Positions 21,333 through 22,556 of a stretch of DNA of 22,556 nt are shown piece by piece; position 1 is the stretch's first letter, and every line of letters starts with the position of its first letter. The translations under genes and the position numbers were made by a program. The stretch covers positions 1 to 22,556 of the forward strand of contig PLDT01000252.1 of the NCBI GenBank assembly GCA_003136255.1. The letters run 5' to 3'. The notes beneath the pieces are model-generated. The model did not search any database. It worked only from the letters and a program-made list of their open reading frames with translations, and was not told the origin of the DNA. This DNA is from Palsa-504 sp003136255 (GTDB lineage: Bacteria > Actinomycetota > Actinomycetes > Streptosporangiales > Streptosporangiaceae).

Positions 21333-22520
21333 TCAGAGCTGGGGCGGACCGACGTGCCGCAGGACCGCCGGGCCGAGCCACTGGGCGGCGAGCAAGGCTA
21401 GTTCAATTTGCAGGCGGTCCTCGCCGACCGGACGGCCGAGGCTCTCCTCGGCCTTGCCTATCCGGTACCGGACGGTGTTCTTGTGCAGGGTCAGCCGTTC
21501 GGCGGCGGCCACGAAGCTGCCGTTCTCTCGCAGGAAGACACGGAGCGTGTCGCGCAGCACGCCGTGGTGGTCGTCATCGTCCGCGAGCGACCCGAGGGTC
21601 TCGATGACCCAGGCCCGGATGAGCTCGGTCGAAACCGACATCAGGGCCAGCGGCGCGACATCGGCGAAACTGGTCATGGGCTGTCCCGATCCGCCCGCCG
21701 CCAGCGCGACGGCCTGTGCGCCCAGGGCCTGCTGGTGGGTACGGCGGAAGCCGGAGACGCCAGAACCAGCCGAGCCGAGGGCCAGCCGGATTCCGGATTC
21801 TGCTCCGGCGGCGCACACGCGGGGGAAGTCGTCCTTGGCGCCGAGCGGGAGCCACGCCCACGCGCTGGATTCGTCTTGCGGCAGGAAGATCGGCCGCCCC
21901 TGCAGGCCCGCCTCGCGGGCCAGCTCCACGATCGCCTGTTCCAGCCCGCCCAGAGCGCCATCGGCCGACGTCGCCATGTCGCTCCAGCACACCACGCCAA
22001 CGTGGTGCTGCCGGAGCCGGTACCCCAGGATCGCCTCGGAGGCAGCGATGTCGACCCGCTCGCCTCGCAGCAACGCCTGGACCCGGGCGGTGCGGGCCAC
22101 GCCGCGGTTACGCAGCCAGTTCTCCTTCCCGGCTTCGTAGGCGGACAGCACCTCCTCGGACACCTTGTCGATGTAGGCCGAGGTGATGTCGGCGATGCGC
22201 AGCCCGGCCGCGCTCACGATCGAGGCATTGTCGGTGCTGCGCCCGAGTTCCTCCAGGCACCAGTCCTGGAACCGGGTGGCCCCGATGCGGTAGGCGCGCA
22301 GCAAGGCCGATGCGGGCACGCCGCGTTGGGCTAGCCGGCGGGCGTATTCCTCCGCTGCCGCCGGCGCGTGCACGTTCTCCAGCTCGATGCCGTGCTGGAT
22401 GACGTGCAGGACGGTGGCCACGTTTTCCGCGACACTGGATTCCAGCAGCGCCAGGACCCGCTTATCGCCACGCAGCTGCGGGATCTCCCGGACGATCAGG
22501 CCGTACACATCGGCGGACAT
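21333..22520 (-). CDS. PucR/CdaR-type transcriptional regulator (possibly 5' partial)
   Basis: The protein has 395 residues from ATG 22520. The N-terminal half is a helical sensory region (RRLAQRGVPASALLRAYRIG, then ATRFQDWCLEEL) typical of actinobacterial PucR-type regulators. A GGDEF-like middle domain follows (VGVVCWSDMATSADGALGGL, then SGIRLALGSAGSGVSGFRRT). The C-terminal PucR HTH reads GSFVAAAERLTLHKNTVRYR, then IGKAEESLGR, and ends ...LLAAQWLG. Such regulators often control purine, amino acid or aromatic catabolism next to the target genes; the ligase remnant just downstream may be what is left of such a target. The frame stays open for 12 further codons to the window edge, so the true start may lie beyond it. 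Confidence 0.88.
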   Translation of the reverse strand: MSADVYGLIVREIPQLRGDKRVLALLESSVAENVATVLHVIQHGIELENVHAPAAAEEYARRLAQRGVPASALLRAYRIGATRFQDWCLEELGRSTDNASIVSAAGLRIADITSAYIDKVSEEVLSAYEAGKENWLRNRGVARTARVQALLRGERVDIAASEAILGYRLRQHHVGVVCWSDMATSADGALGGLEQAIVELAREAGLQGRPIFLPQDESSAWAWLPLGAKDDFPRVCAAGAESGIRLALGSAGSGVSGFRRTHQQALGAQAVALAAGGSGQPMTSFADVAPLALMSVSTELIRAWVIETLGSLADDDDHHGVLRDTLRVFLRENGSFVAAAERLTLHKNTVRYRIGKAEESLGRPVGEDRLQIELALLAAQWLGPAVLRHVGPPQL

Positions 22521-22556
22521 CTCCGCGGTGCGGGGCGTGAGCGAACTCGAGACGTC

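Noticed and set aside
1..22556. tRNA, rRNA, CRISPR arrays, phage or insertion-sequence genes
   Set aside because: Looked for by eye on both strands; no tRNA-like cloverleaf, regularly spaced repeats, integrase or transposase motifs were found.

Overview
The window is very GC-rich DNA with an actinomycete gene complement: PucR-type, LysR-type and large ATPase-LuxR regulators, DUF6325, DUF2252, DUF4405, BON-repeat proteins and an actinobacterial-style cytochrome b. I place it in the Actinomycetota but cannot name a genus. It is draft sequence. Six 2-N joins and one run of 97 N each fall inside a gene, so seven genes look broken for assembly reasons rather than biological ones. At the first join the two contig ends share 8 bases, and collapsing that overlap restores the reading frame.

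Left part (2-6002). The 3' part of a chloroperoxidase-like alpha/beta hydrolase is followed by five closely spaced plus-strand genes that look like one operon: an HdeD-like DUF308 membrane protein, an AI-2E/PerM family membrane protein, a triple-BON protein, a YbhN/LPG-synthase-type membrane protein (overlapping the BON gene by 14 nt) and a second triple-BON protein. The run ends at a strong hairpin shared with a convergent short histidine kinase that resembles only the catalytic half of KdpD.

Middle (6189-15344). A large ATPase-LuxR (LAL) regulator is followed by a LysR regulator on the same strand. Then come a minus-strand CorA metal channel, a DUF6325 gene with a 34-residue basic peptide behind it, two hairpins, and a membrane redox group: a DUF4405-type protein, a coupled small membrane protein, and an orphan cytochrome b with an atypical quinol-site region.

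Right part (15428-22556), all minus strand. In reading order these are a PucR-type regulator, a remnant of an acyl-CoA ligase, a second ATPase-LuxR regulator, a second LysR regulator (paralogue of the first), a third triple-BON protein and a DUF2252 protein.

The main theme is local duplication. There are three BON paralogues (two direct, one inverted) and two ATPase-LuxR/LysR pairs in opposite orientation. The terminator after BON copy 2 is almost identical to the one after BON copy 3. The five-gene HdeD/PerM/BON/YbhN/BON cluster is the best candidate for an undescribed system. By family analogy (HdeD and OsmY in E. coli) it may be an envelope or osmotic/acid stress module, but that is inference.
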